Shown here: positions 51,396 through 61,328 of the stretch, piece by piece | Layout: each line of letters opens with the position of its first letter | How positions within the stretch are numbered: position 1 is the first letter of the stretch | Source of the DNA: Streptomyces caniscabiei | Lineage (GTDB): Bacteria; Actinomycetota; Actinomycetes; Streptomycetales; Streptomycetaceae | NCBI RefSeq assembly: GCF_014930365.1 | Contig: NZ_JABXWI010000015.1 | Coordinates: 214,911 to 278,910, forward strand | Length of the DNA stretch: 64,000 nt | Direction: 5' to 3' | The notes under the pieces: generated by a model | What the model was told of the DNA's origin: nothing | The model's input: only the letters and a program-made list of their open reading frames with translations | Databases searched by the model: none | Program-made: the position numbers and the translations under genes

Positions 51396-53012
51396 GTGTA
51401 CGTCCAGCAACTGGAACCCGTGGCCGGTTCGCTCGGCCTGTCCGCCCTCGTCGCGACCGTGCCTCTCGTCACCGTCCTGGTGCTGCTCGGCGTTGTACGG
51501 CTGAAAGCCCATCTGGCGGGCCTGATCGGCCTTCTGACGGCCGTTCTGGTCGCCTGGCTCGCCTTCCGCATGCCGCTCGGCCAGACGCTCTCCAGCGCCG
51601 CCCAGGGGGCCGCTTTCGGCCTCTTCCCGATCATGTGGATCGTCGTCAACGCCCTCTGGGTGTACCGGATGACGGTCCACACCCGGCACTTCGACATCCT
51701 GCGCCGCTCCTTCGGACGGCTCTCCGACGATCCGCGCATCCAGGCGCTCGTCGTCGCGTTCTGCTTCGGCGCGCTCCTGGAAGCTCTCGCCGGCTTCGGC
51801 GCGCCGGTCGCCATCTGCTCGGTCATGCTCGTCGCCCTCGGCTTCGAACCGGTGAAGGCCGCCGTGGTCGCCCTGGTCGCGAACACCGCGCCCGTCGCCT
51901 TCGGCGCCATGGGCACCCCGGTCGTCACCCTCGCCCAGGTCACCGAACTGCCCCTGGACGCCGTCGCGTCCGTGGTCGGCCGCCAGACACCGCTGCTCGC
52001 CCTCGTGGTGCCCCTGGTGCTGGTCTGGCTCGTCGACGGGCGGCGCGGGCTGCGCGAGACCTGGGTGCCCGCCCTCGTGTGCGGACTCGCCTTCGCGATC
52101 GGCCAGTTCATCGCCTCCAACTACGTCTCCGCACAACTCGCCGACATCGGCGCCGCCTTGCTGGGCGCGGGCGCCCTCGTCGCCGTACCGCACGCCCGCC
52201 GGCCCGCCGCCGAGCCCGTACGCGCCGCCGTCCTGACCGGCGTGCGCAGCGAGGACCTCGACGAGCGGGACCCGCCCCGCGAAGTCCTGCGCGCCTACGC
52301 CCCGTACGCGCTGATCGTCGTGATCTTCTCCGTCGCCCAGCTCCCCGCGGTGAAGGACTGGCTGGCGGGGGCGACCCGGACGTACGACTGGCCCTTCCTG
52401 AACGTCGCGGGCCCCGACGGCGATCCGGTGGGCGGCAACGTCTTCACTTGGCCGATCGTGTCCACCGGCGGCACGCTGGTGCTGCTGGCCGGCGTTCTCA
52501 CGGCCGTGATCCTGGGGGTCCACGCGCGCGTGGCGGTCAGGGAGTGGGCGGCGACGGTCCACGAACTGCGGTTCGCCCTCCTCACCGTGACGTCGGTGCT
52601 CGCCCTCGCCTACGTCATGAACCTCTCCGGACAGGCCGCCGTCATCGGCCACTTCGTGGCGGCGGCCGGCGCGGGACTCGCCTTCCTGTCGCCGGTGCTC
52701 GGCTGGTTCGGCGTCGCGGTCTCCGGCTCGGACACCTCGGCCAACGCCCTCTTCGGCGCCCTCCAGGTGAACGCGGCCCGCGAGTCGGGCCTGTCGCCGG
52801 AACTGCTCGCCGCCGCCAACAGCTCCGGCGGCGTCCTCGGCAAGATGATCTCCCCGCAGAACCTGACCATCGCCTGCGCCGCCGTCGGCCTCGCCGGACG
52901 CGAGGGCGACCTGCTGCGCAAGGTGCTGCCGTGGAGCCTCGGACTGCTGCTGGTGATGTGCCTGATCGTGGTGGGACAGAGCACGCCCGTACTGGAATGG
53001 ATGCTTCCCTGA
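51396..53012 (+). CDS. L-lactate permease (LctP family)
   Basis: A 538-residue membrane transporter taking up lactate or glycolate with protons, with about 12-14 hydrophobic segments. Family signatures include FGALLEALAGFGAPVAI, NTAPVAFGAMGTPV, WFGVAVSGSDTSANALFGALQ and SSGGVLGKMISPQNL. GGGGAGG five bases before the GTG at 51396 fixes the start; the 44 codons upstream lack a ribosome site. It stands alone between DUF3499 and manB. No lactate dehydrogenase gene lies beside it. Confidence 0.92.
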   Translation: MYVQQLEPVAGSLGLSALVATVPLVTVLVLLGVVRLKAHLAGLIGLLTAVLVAWLAFRMPLGQTLSSAAQGAAFGLFPIMWIVVNALWVYRMTVHTRHFDILRRSFGRLSDDPRIQALVVAFCFGALLEALAGFGAPVAICSVMLVALGFEPVKAAVVALVANTAPVAFGAMGTPVVTLAQVTELPLDAVASVVGRQTPLLALVVPLVLVWLVDGRRGLRETWVPALVCGLAFAIGQFIASNYVSAQLADIGAALLGAGALVAVPHARRPAAEPVRAAVLTGVRSEDLDERDPPREVLRAYAPYALIVVIFSVAQLPAVKDWLAGATRTYDWPFLNVAGPDGDPVGGNVFTWPIVSTGGTLVLLAGVLTAVILGVHARVAVREWAATVHELRFALLTVTSVLALAYVMNLSGQAAVIGHFVAAAGAGLAFLSPVLGWFGVAVSGSDTSANALFGALQVNAARESGLSPELLAAANSSGGVLGKMISPQNLTIACAAVGLAGREGDLLRKVLPWSLGLLLVMCLIVVGQSTPVLEWMLP

Positions 53013-53128
53013 AGCCCTTCCGCCGGACCCGAGCCGCCCTCGGCCGTCACCCGGAGGTCCCGCCCTCGGCTGTCGGCCCCTCCGGGTAGTTTGGGGTGAT
53101 CCGGTGGGGACTTCAGGAGGGTGTGGCC

Positions 53129-54493
53129 GTGGCGGCTGATCTGTCGACGATCGTGAAGGCGTACGACGTACGCGGGGTGGTCCCGGACCAGTGGGACGAG
53201 CCCCTGGCCGAGCTCTTCGGGGCGGCCTTCGCCCAGGTGACCGGCGCCGACGCCCTCGTGACCGGCCACGACATGCGGCCCTCCTCGCCCGGCCTGTCCC
53301 GTGCCTTCGCGCGCGGGGCGGCGGCGCTCGGCGTGGACGTCACCGAGATCGGCCTCTGCTCCACGGACCAGCTGTACTACGCGTCGGGCGCGCTGAACCT
53401 GCCCGGCGCGATGTTCACCGCCTCCCACAACCCCGCCCAGTACAACGGCATCAAGATGTGCCGCGCCGGCGCCGCCCCCGTCGGCCAGGACACCGGCCTC
53501 GCCGAGATCCGCGAGCTGGTCGAACGCTGGAGCGAGACGGGTGCCCCGGAGCCGGCGGCGACCCAGGGAACGATCACTCGGCGCGACACGCTGGAGGACT
53601 ACGCGGCCCACCTCCGCTCCCTCGTCGACCTGACCTCCGTCCGCCCCCTGAAGGTCGTCGTCGACGCGGGCAACGGCATGGGCGGCCACACCGTCCCCAC
53701 GGTCTTCGCGGGCCTGCCGCTGGACCTGGTCCCGATGTACTTCGAGCTGGACGGCACCTTCCCGAACCACGAGGCCAACCCCCTCGACCCGGCGAACATC
53801 GTCGACCTCCAGAAGCGCGTCCGCGAGGAGGGCGCCGACCTCGGCATCGCCTTCGACGGCGACGCCGACCGCTGCTTCGTCGTCGACGAGCGCGGCGACG
53901 CCGTCTCACCCTCCGCGATCACCGCCCTGGTCGCCGCCCGCGAACTCGCCAGGAACGGCGGCAAGGGCACAGTCATCCACAACCTGATCACCTCCTGGTC
54001 CGTCCCGGAGGTGGTGCGCGAGAACGGCGGCACGCCGGTGCGCACCCGGGTCGGCCACTCCTTCATCAAGGCCGAGATGGCGAGATCCGGCGCCATCTTC
54101 GGCGGCGAGCACTCCGCCCACTACTACTTCGCGGACTTCTGGAACGCCGACACGGGCATGCTGGCCGCCCTCCACGTCCTTGCCGCGCTCGGCGGCCAGG
54201 ACGGCCCCCTCTCCGGCCTCCTCGCCCAGTACGACCGCTACGCCGGCTCCGGCGAGATCAACTCCACGGTCGCCGACCAGCCGGGCCGCCTGGCCGCGAT
54301 CCGCTCCGCCTACGAGGGCCGCGAGGGCATCACCCTCGACGACCTCGACGGCCTGACGGTCTCCGCCGCCGACTGGTGGTTCAACGTCCGCCCCTCCAAC
54401 ACGGAACCCCTGCTGAGACTGAACGCGGAGGCGAGGGACGAGACGACGATGACAAAGGTGAGGGACGAAGTCCTGGCGATCATCAGGGCCTGA
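53129..54493 (+). CDS. manB: Phosphomannomutase / phosphoglucomutase (ManB)
   Basis: Interconverts mannose-6-phosphate and mannose-1-phosphate; 454 residues. The alpha-D-phosphohexomutase signatures are all present: the phosphoserine loop MFTASHNPAQYNGIK, the metal-binding loop AFDGDADRCF, the sugar-binding loop FGGEHSAHYYF and the phosphate-binding loop VRPSNTEPLLRLN. AGGAGG eight bases before the GTG at 53129 decides the start over the GTG at 53123. With manA (56256) and the manC-like gene (38013) it forms a GDP-mannose pathway that feeds wall glycans and protein mannosylation. Confidence 0.95.
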   Translation: MAADLSTIVKAYDVRGVVPDQWDEPLAELFGAAFAQVTGADALVTGHDMRPSSPGLSRAFARGAAALGVDVTEIGLCSTDQLYYASGALNLPGAMFTASHNPAQYNGIKMCRAGAAPVGQDTGLAEIRELVERWSETGAPEPAATQGTITRRDTLEDYAAHLRSLVDLTSVRPLKVVVDAGNGMGGHTVPTVFAGLPLDLVPMYFELDGTFPNHEANPLDPANIVDLQKRVREEGADLGIAFDGDADRCFVVDERGDAVSPSAITALVAARELARNGGKGTVIHNLITSWSVPEVVRENGGTPVRTRVGHSFIKAEMARSGAIFGGEHSAHYYFADFWNADTGMLAALHVLAALGGQDGPLSGLLAQYDRYAGSGEINSTVADQPGRLAAIRSAYEGREGITLDDLDGLTVSAADWWFNVRPSNTEPLLRLNAEARDETTMTKVRDEVLAIIRA

Positions 54494-54503
54494 GCCCCTG
54501 CTT

Positions 54504-54644
54504 TTAAGGGGCGCGGGGAACTGCGCGACCAGCCCCCACCGGACGGACGTGTGGGGGTCGAAGGGGCGCAGCCCCTTCGTGGGGGCACCTCCCGCTCGAG
54601 CGAAGCCGAGAGTGGGGGAGGGCCGGGTAGGGGCGGCGGGGGCG
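54504..54644. repeat. 141-base intergenic repeat module after manB
   Basis: Matches 49770-49910 at 138 of 141 positions. It begins within 11 bases of the manB stop and contains GGGGCGCGGGGAACTGCGC, then GGGGGCACCTCCCGCTCGAG. Confidence 0.9.
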
Positions 54645-54739
54645 CGAACCACCCCGCCCCCAACCCCGGCGCCAACCTCCCCACGGCGGTACTCTGACCA
54701 GGCCGCACCGCACGACCCCGCCCCCGAAGGGACCGAGAC

Positions 54740-54910
54740 ATGCCGCTCGAAGCCGGCCTCCTGGAGATCCTCGCCTGCCCGGCGTGCCACGCCCCCCTCA
54801 CCGAGGAGGACACCGAGCTGACCTGCACGAGTCAGGACTGCGGCCTCGCCTACCCGATCCGGGACGGCATCCCCGTACTCCTCGTCGACGAGGCCCGTCG
54901 CCCCTCGTGA
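54740..54910 (+). CDS. Trm112-family zinc-binding small protein
   Basis: A 56-residue protein, MPLEAGLLEI... with the Trm112 pattern LACPACHAPLTEED, then LTCTSQDCGLAYPIRDGIPVLL. The four cysteines (two CxxC-like pairs: C13/C16 and C29/C34) would bind zinc. In eukaryotes Trm112 activates methyltransferases; the bacterial role is unproven. AAGGGA lies about eight bases before the ATG. It precedes the SIS-domain gene by 100 bases and is conserved with manB and manA. Confidence 0.88.
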   Translation: MPLEAGLLEILACPACHAPLTEEDTELTCTSQDCGLAYPIRDGIPVLLVDEARRPS

Positions 54911-55010
54911 CCCACGCGATCACGCTCCCGCGCAAGGCGTAACCCCGCACGAGCCGGGAAACCCGGTGAAAAGGCGTATCAGGGCACCCGGCGATCGGAG
55001 GCTGCCGCCC

Positions 55011-56138
55011 ATGCTCGACGAATCGCTGCTAGACACCCCCGACGCCTTGTCGGAGGCCGACCGCCGCGACCTGCTCCGCGGCGCCGCCGAGGCAGGCGCC
55101 CGGGTCCGCACGGCCATCCGCCTCGGCACCGAGGCGGGCATCGCGGACCTGAAACCGGACGGCCGCCCCCGCGCCCTCCTGATCGCGGGCCCCGGCATGG
55201 CCTCCGCGGGCGTCGCCGACCTGCTCGGCGCCCTCGCGGGAGCCGGCTGCCCCCTCACCCGCATCCACCCCACCGGCGTGGCCCCCGCGCCGGGCGCCCT
55301 CCGCTGGGACCTCCCGGGCTGGGCCGGCTCGGTGGACCTCCTCATGATCGCCACCGCCGACGGCACCGAACCCGGCCTGTCGCTCCTGGCCGAGCAGGCC
55401 TACCGGCGCGGCTGCACGGTCGTCGCCGTGGCCCCGCCCCGCACCCCGGTCGCCGAGGCCGTGGACGGCGCCCACGGGCTCTTCGTACCGATGGCGAGCG
55501 CCCCGTACGAGCAGGAGGTGCCCCTCGGCGCCGCCGCCCCCGGCGTGCTCTGGGCGCTGCTCACCCCGATGCTCGCGCTGCTGGACCGCACCGGCCTGGT
55601 CGCCGCCGCGCCGGACGCCCTGCAGAAGGTCGCCGACCGCCTCGACCACGTCGCCGAGCGGTGCGGCCCGGCCATCGCCACGTACAGCAATCCGGCCAAG
55701 ACGCTCGCCGCCGAGCTGGCCGACTCCCTCCCGATGATCTGGACCGAGGGCCAGACCGCAGGACCCGTGGGCCGCCGTTTCGCCGCCGCGCTCGCCGAAC
55801 TGGCCGGGCGCCCGGCCGTCGTCGCCCAGCTACCGGAGGCGCTCGCCTCGCACGCGGTGCTGCTGTCCGGTCCGCTCGCCGGGAACGCCGACCCGGACGA
55901 CTTCTTCCGTGACCGCGTCGAGGACGCTCCCGTCATGCACGCGCGCGTGGTGCTCGTCCGCGACCGGCCCACCGGCGGCCTGAGCGCCGTCCCGGCCGCC
56001 CGCGAGCTGGCCCTCGGCCACGACACCGCGATCAGCGAGCTGGAGCCCGAGGAGGGCAGCGACCTGGAGACCCTCGCGGAGATGATCGCCATCACCGATT
56101 TCGCCGCCGTTTACCTGTCGCTCGCCTCCGGAGCCTGA
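55011..56138 (+). CDS. SIS-domain protein, phosphoglucose/phosphomannose isomerase-like
   Basis: A 375-residue protein with two sugar-isomerase folds (LLIAGPGMASAGVADLLGALAG in the first, VAERCGPAIATYSNPAKTLAAELADSLPMIWTEG in the second), resembling the bifunctional Pgi/Pmi family. The first domain has lost much of the usual SIS Ser/Thr phosphate-binding loop. It lies between the Trm112-like and manA genes, so it may bind or isomerise a hexose phosphate. GGAGG nine bases before the ATG at 55011 sets the start; catalysis is not certain. Confidence 0.82.
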   Translation: MLDESLLDTPDALSEADRRDLLRGAAEAGARVRTAIRLGTEAGIADLKPDGRPRALLIAGPGMASAGVADLLGALAGAGCPLTRIHPTGVAPAPGALRWDLPGWAGSVDLLMIATADGTEPGLSLLAEQAYRRGCTVVAVAPPRTPVAEAVDGAHGLFVPMASAPYEQEVPLGAAAPGVLWALLTPMLALLDRTGLVAAAPDALQKVADRLDHVAERCGPAIATYSNPAKTLAAELADSLPMIWTEGQTAGPVGRRFAAALAELAGRPAVVAQLPEALASHAVLLSGPLAGNADPDDFFRDRVEDAPVMHARVVLVRDRPTGGLSAVPAARELALGHDTAISELEPEEGSDLETLAEMIAITDFAAVYLSLASGA

Positions 56139-56255
56139 TCCTTACGGACGCTTCCGGAGCCAGAACCGGGACGGACGCTTCCGGAGCCCGACCCCGAACG
56201 GGCCCGACCTCGACCGGGGCCCGACCGGCTCCCCACGTACGGAGAAACACACGCC

Positions 56256-57407
56256 ATGGACCGCCTCGACAACACCGTCCGCCCCTACGCCTGGGGCTCG
56301 ACCACCGCCATCCCGCAGCTCCTCGGGGTGGCCCCCACCGGCGAGCCGCAGGCGGAGATGTGGATGGGAGCCCACCCCGGCGCCCCCTCGCGCACCGGGC
56401 GCGGCCCCCTCACCGAGGTGATCGACGAAGCACCCGAACGCGAGCTGGGAACCCGCACGGTCGAGAAGTTCGGCCCCCGCCTGCCCTTCCTCCTGAAGCT
56501 CCTCGCCGCCGGCGCCCCCCTCTCCCTCCAGGTCCACCCCGACCTCGAACAGGCCAGGGAGGGGTACGAGGACGAGGAGCGGCGCGGCATCCCCATCGAC
56601 GCGGGCCACCGCAACTACAAGGACGCCAACCACAAGCCCGAACTGATCTGCGCCCTCACGGAGTTCGACGGCCTCTGCGGCTTCCGCGAACCGCTCCGGG
56701 CCGCCGAACTGCTGGCCGCCCTCGACGTCGACTCCCTCAAGCCGTACGTCGACCTCCTGCACGCCCACCCCGAAGAGGCCGCGCTGCGCGAGGTGTTGAC
56801 CGCAGTCCTGGGCGCCGACCCCGAGGAGATGGCCCACACCGTCACCGAGGCCGCGGCCGCCTGCGCCCGCCTCGGCGGCGACCACGCCCCCTACGCCGAC
56901 CTCGCCCACCACTACCCGGGCGACCCCGGCGTCATCGCCGCCATGCTCCTCAACCACGTACGCCTGCAGCCCGGCGAAGCCCTGTTCCTGGGCGCCGGCA
57001 TCCCGCACGCGTATCTGAACGGCCTGGGCGTCGAGATCATGGCCAACTCCGACAACGTCCTGCGCTGCGGCCTCACCCCCAAGCACGTCGACGTCCCCGA
57101 ACTCCTGCGCGTCGTCCGCTTCGAGGCGACCGACCCGGGCGTACTGCGCCCGGAGGCGTCCCCCGACGGCGAGGAGGTCTACGAGACGCCCATCGACGAG
57201 TTCCGCCTCTCCCGTTTCGTCCTCCCCGAGGCCGGCGCCCCGCACGACCTCACCCGCGCCACCCCGCAGATCCTTCTCTGCACGGCCGGTTCGGTCCGGG
57301 CCGGCGAACACACGCTCGCACCCGGCGAGTCCGTCTTCGTACCGGCGGACGAGAAGGCCGAGGTGTCCGGCCCGGGCACCCTGTTCCGCGCGACCGTGAT
57401 CGCGTGA
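56256..57407 (+). CDS. manA: Mannose-6-phosphate isomerase, class I (ManA)
   Basis: Converts fructose-6-phosphate to mannose-6-phosphate; 383 residues, zinc-dependent cupin. Family residues: MDRLDNTVRPYAWGSTTAI, EMWMGAHPGAPS, the zinc site PLSLQVHPDLEQA (Gln, His) with YKDANHKPELICAL (Glu), and FLGAGIPHAYLNGLGVEIMANSDNVLRCGLTPKH with the third His. GGAG lies 11 bases before the ATG. First step of the GDP-mannose pathway with manB upstream. Confidence 0.95.
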   Translation: MDRLDNTVRPYAWGSTTAIPQLLGVAPTGEPQAEMWMGAHPGAPSRTGRGPLTEVIDEAPERELGTRTVEKFGPRLPFLLKLLAAGAPLSLQVHPDLEQAREGYEDEERRGIPIDAGHRNYKDANHKPELICALTEFDGLCGFREPLRAAELLAALDVDSLKPYVDLLHAHPEEAALREVLTAVLGADPEEMAHTVTEAAAACARLGGDHAPYADLAHHYPGDPGVIAAMLLNHVRLQPGEALFLGAGIPHAYLNGLGVEIMANSDNVLRCGLTPKHVDVPELLRVVRFEATDPGVLRPEASPDGEEVYETPIDEFRLSRFVLPEAGAPHDLTRATPQILLCTAGSVRAGEHTLAPGESVFVPADEKAEVSGPGTLFRATVIA

Positions 57408-57582
57408 CGGCCTGACCCCCTCCCGATCCACGCCCCCTCCCGACCCGGCGCACCGACACCCGGCCGGGCTGCAACAATGCCCCCTGCAAAAGGCGGGCAA
57501 AGCCCGGCCGGTGACGGACGGAAGCGTGGGTACCCATCCCCACGCACAGACATATGCGTAGGCGAAGGGACACCTCGGACAC

Positions 57583-58560
57583 ATGAGCGCGTCAGGCGGC
57601 ACCAAGGCGATCGTGGCGGCACTCGCCGCCAACCTCGCGATCGCGGTAGCGAAGTTCGTGGCGTTCCTCTTCAGTAACTCGTCGTCGATGCTCGCCGAAT
57701 CCGTGCACTCGCTCGCCGACTCGGGCAACCAGGCCCTGCTGCTCCTCGGCGGCAAGAAGGCCAAGCGCGAGGCAACCCCGGAACACCCGTTCGGCTATGG
57801 CCGCGAGCGCTACATCTACGCCTTCCTCGTCTCCATCGTCCTCTTCTCCGTCGGCGGCATGTTCGCCCTCTACGAGGGCTACGAGAAGATCAAGCACCCG
57901 CACGAGATCGAGGCCTGGTACTGGCCGGTCGGCGTCCTCGTCTTCGCGATCATCGCCGAGACCTTCTCCTTCCGGACCGCCATCAAGGAGTCCAACGTCC
58001 TGCGGGGCAACAAGTCCTGGACGGAGTTCGTCCGCCACGCCAAGGCCCCCGAGCTGCCCGTCGTCCTCCTGGAGGACCTCGGCGCCCTCGTCGGTCTGAT
58101 CCTCGCCCTCGGCGGCGTCGGCCTCGCCCTGCTCACCGGCGACGGCGTCTGGGACGGCATCGGCACCCTCTGCATCGGCATCCTGCTCATCCTGATCGCG
58201 ATCGTCCTCGCCGCCGAGACCAAGTCCCTCCTCCTCGGCGAGTCCGCCGGCACCGAGAACGTCGAGAAGATCGCGAACGCCGTCGTCGACGGCGACACCG
58301 TCACCCGCGTCATCCACATGCGCACCCTCCACCTCGGCCCCGAGGAACTCCTCGTCGCCGCCAAGATCGCCGTCCAGCACGACGACACGGCCACCGAGAT
58401 CGCGAACGCCATCGACGCGGCCGAGGCCCGCATCCGCGAGGCCGTCCCGATCGCCCGCGTCATCTACCTCGAGCCCGACATCTACAGCGAGGCCGAAGCC
58501 GCCAAGGGCGCCGACCCCGAGGCCGCCCCCGGCGGCCCGACCGCGCCCGCCGAGCACTGA
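57583..58560 (+). CDS. Cation diffusion facilitator family transporter
   Basis: A 325-residue membrane antiporter for divalent metal ions with a C-terminal ZT-dimer domain. The membrane part has ANLAIAVAKFVAFLFSNSSSMLAESVHSLADSGNQALLLLGG; the first metal site is represented by SVHSLAD (Ser/His/Asp type). Helix 5 carries LLEDLGALVGLILALGGVGLA, an acidic pair where other members have HxxxD, so ion selectivity may differ. The cytosolic end is VVDGDTVTRVIHMRTLHLGPEELLVAAKIAV. The last 25 residues are Ala/Pro-rich. The transported metal is not predictable. Confidence 0.85.
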   Translation: MSASGGTKAIVAALAANLAIAVAKFVAFLFSNSSSMLAESVHSLADSGNQALLLLGGKKAKREATPEHPFGYGRERYIYAFLVSIVLFSVGGMFALYEGYEKIKHPHEIEAWYWPVGVLVFAIIAETFSFRTAIKESNVLRGNKSWTEFVRHAKAPELPVVLLEDLGALVGLILALGGVGLALLTGDGVWDGIGTLCIGILLILIAIVLAAETKSLLLGESAGTENVEKIANAVVDGDTVTRVIHMRTLHLGPEELLVAAKIAVQHDDTATEIANAIDAAEARIREAVPIARVIYLEPDIYSEAEAAKGADPEAAPGGPTAPAEH

Positions 58561-58626
58561 CCCGACGGCCCCGCGGAGCACCGGACCACCGGTGCTTTCG
58601 GGCCACCCCACCAGGCACCGAGCACC

Positions 58627-58660
58627 GGGGCCCGTCGCGCGAACGGACGCGACGGGCCCC
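58627..58660 (+). terminator. Terminator hairpin after the cation transporter
   Basis: Perfect 13-base-pair stem (58627-58639 with 58648-58660), eight-base loop, preceded by GAGCACC and followed by TGCTCGT that can partly extend the stem. Confidence 0.8.
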
Positions 58661-58995
58661 TGCTCGTCCCCAGGCCGCGTGGCCTCCGCCCCGCCCCGCC
58701 TCCGTTCCGCCGTCCGTCTCCGCACCGCCCGCGGCAGCGCTCCCTTCGGCTCGATCTGTACGCAGGCGGACTGGGGCAGACCGGGCCCACCGTGTAGCTT
58801 GGGACGGAGCCAGACGTCGCTGCTGATGGCGGTCGGGCGGTCCCACCGCGGACCGGCCGAGGGAGAGAGGGCCTCCGACGGACTGCGCTGCGCGCACGCG
58901 GGCATGCCTGTGTCCTCTTCGGGGCACCCCTGTGTCCGCCGCCGCGCAGACCAGCCCTACCCATCCCTCGACCCGACACCGAGGAGCAGTTCGCA
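58661..58995. other. Long upstream region of ahcY
   Basis: 335 bases. TGTAGCTT at 58791-58798 is a candidate -10. The rest (58800-58980) is an unusually long 5' leader with hairpin-forming GC pairs. I could not match it to the S-adenosylhomocysteine riboswitch core. A short ORF at 58904-58999 overlaps the ahcY start but is not supported. Confidence 0.4.
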
Positions 58996-60453
<1,458 letters not shown>

Positions 60454-60614
60454 TCCACCCGGCGGCGGGTGCGTCGTACGTCGACCTTCGGCCGCCGACG
60501 CATCCGCCACGGCAGCACCCAGGCAGGCCCCCGCACCCCCGTGCCGGGGGCTTGCCCGTTCGGCTCCTCGTCACGCCCGCAGGCCGGACCAGCCCGTCAA
60601 GACCCAGGACCCCC

Positions 60615-61229
60615 ATGCCCCGCGGCCGGTATTCGCTTCACGACACGCACGACCACACCCTCCTCGCCGAGGAACACTTCCACTGCGCGCCCGGCCCCTC
60701 CGGCTGGCGCTATGTCTCGCAACTGACCGCCCCTTCCGGCGACCACGCCGGCTCCGTCGACCTGGCCCTCGACGAACTCGGCCGCCCCATCCGCCTCGAA
60801 CTCCACGCCGCGAGCTGGCAGGTCCGCGGCGCCGCCCTGGACGGCGTCACCTGGGTCCGCACCGACCCCACCGGCTCGGAAGCCACCGAAGGCAATGTCC
60901 GCGCCCACGCCTTCACCGGCGCCTCCCCGGCGTTCCTGATCGCCACCGCCCGCCTGCTGCGCCTCACCCCCTCCGCCCCGGCCACCCGCGTACGCCTCGT
61001 CGCCTTCACCGACCCGGTCCTGGCCCCGCGCACCCTCGACCAGTCCTGGGCCTTGATCGCAAGAGAAGCACACGCCACTGACAACGGCCCTCTGAGCGTG
61101 GACGAATACCAGGTCACAGCCCTGGACACGGGCGAGCGGCACACCGTTCACATCGCGGGCGACGTCGTCCTGGCGGCCCCCGGGATCGAGCTGGAGCACC
61201 TGGAGACCCCGCCGTCCACGTTCGACTGA
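60615..61229 (+). CDS. Conserved hypothetical protein, 204 residues
   Basis: A 204-residue cytosolic protein without signal peptide or membrane helix. It reads as a beta-rich fold (YSLHDTHDHTLLAEEHFHC, GSVDLALDELGRPIRLELHAASWQVRGAAL, LVAFTDPVLAPRTLDQSWAL). I do not recognise the family. The start is the ATG at 60615 with AGGA six bases upstream. It lies 160 bases after ahcY and converges on the RDD gene. The codon use is normal, so it looks like a genuine gene. Confidence 0.7.
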   Translation: MPRGRYSLHDTHDHTLLAEEHFHCAPGPSGWRYVSQLTAPSGDHAGSVDLALDELGRPIRLELHAASWQVRGAALDGVTWVRTDPTGSEATEGNVRAHAFTGASPAFLIATARLLRLTPSAPATRVRLVAFTDPVLAPRTLDQSWALIAREAHATDNGPLSVDEYQVTALDTGERHTVHIAGDVVLAAPGIELEHLETPPSTFD

Positions 61230-61328
61230 CGCGGCCTGGCCGGGTGATTCGCCTGAGCCGTGATCCGGTCGGCACCGGCAGGGAGGCTGAGCCCGTGCCC
61301 TCCGGCACCGCACGACAGGGACCCGCGA

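Noticed and set aside
58661..58995. S-adenosylhomocysteine riboswitch upstream of ahcY
   Set aside because: The long leader made this worth checking, but I could not find the conserved core by eye.
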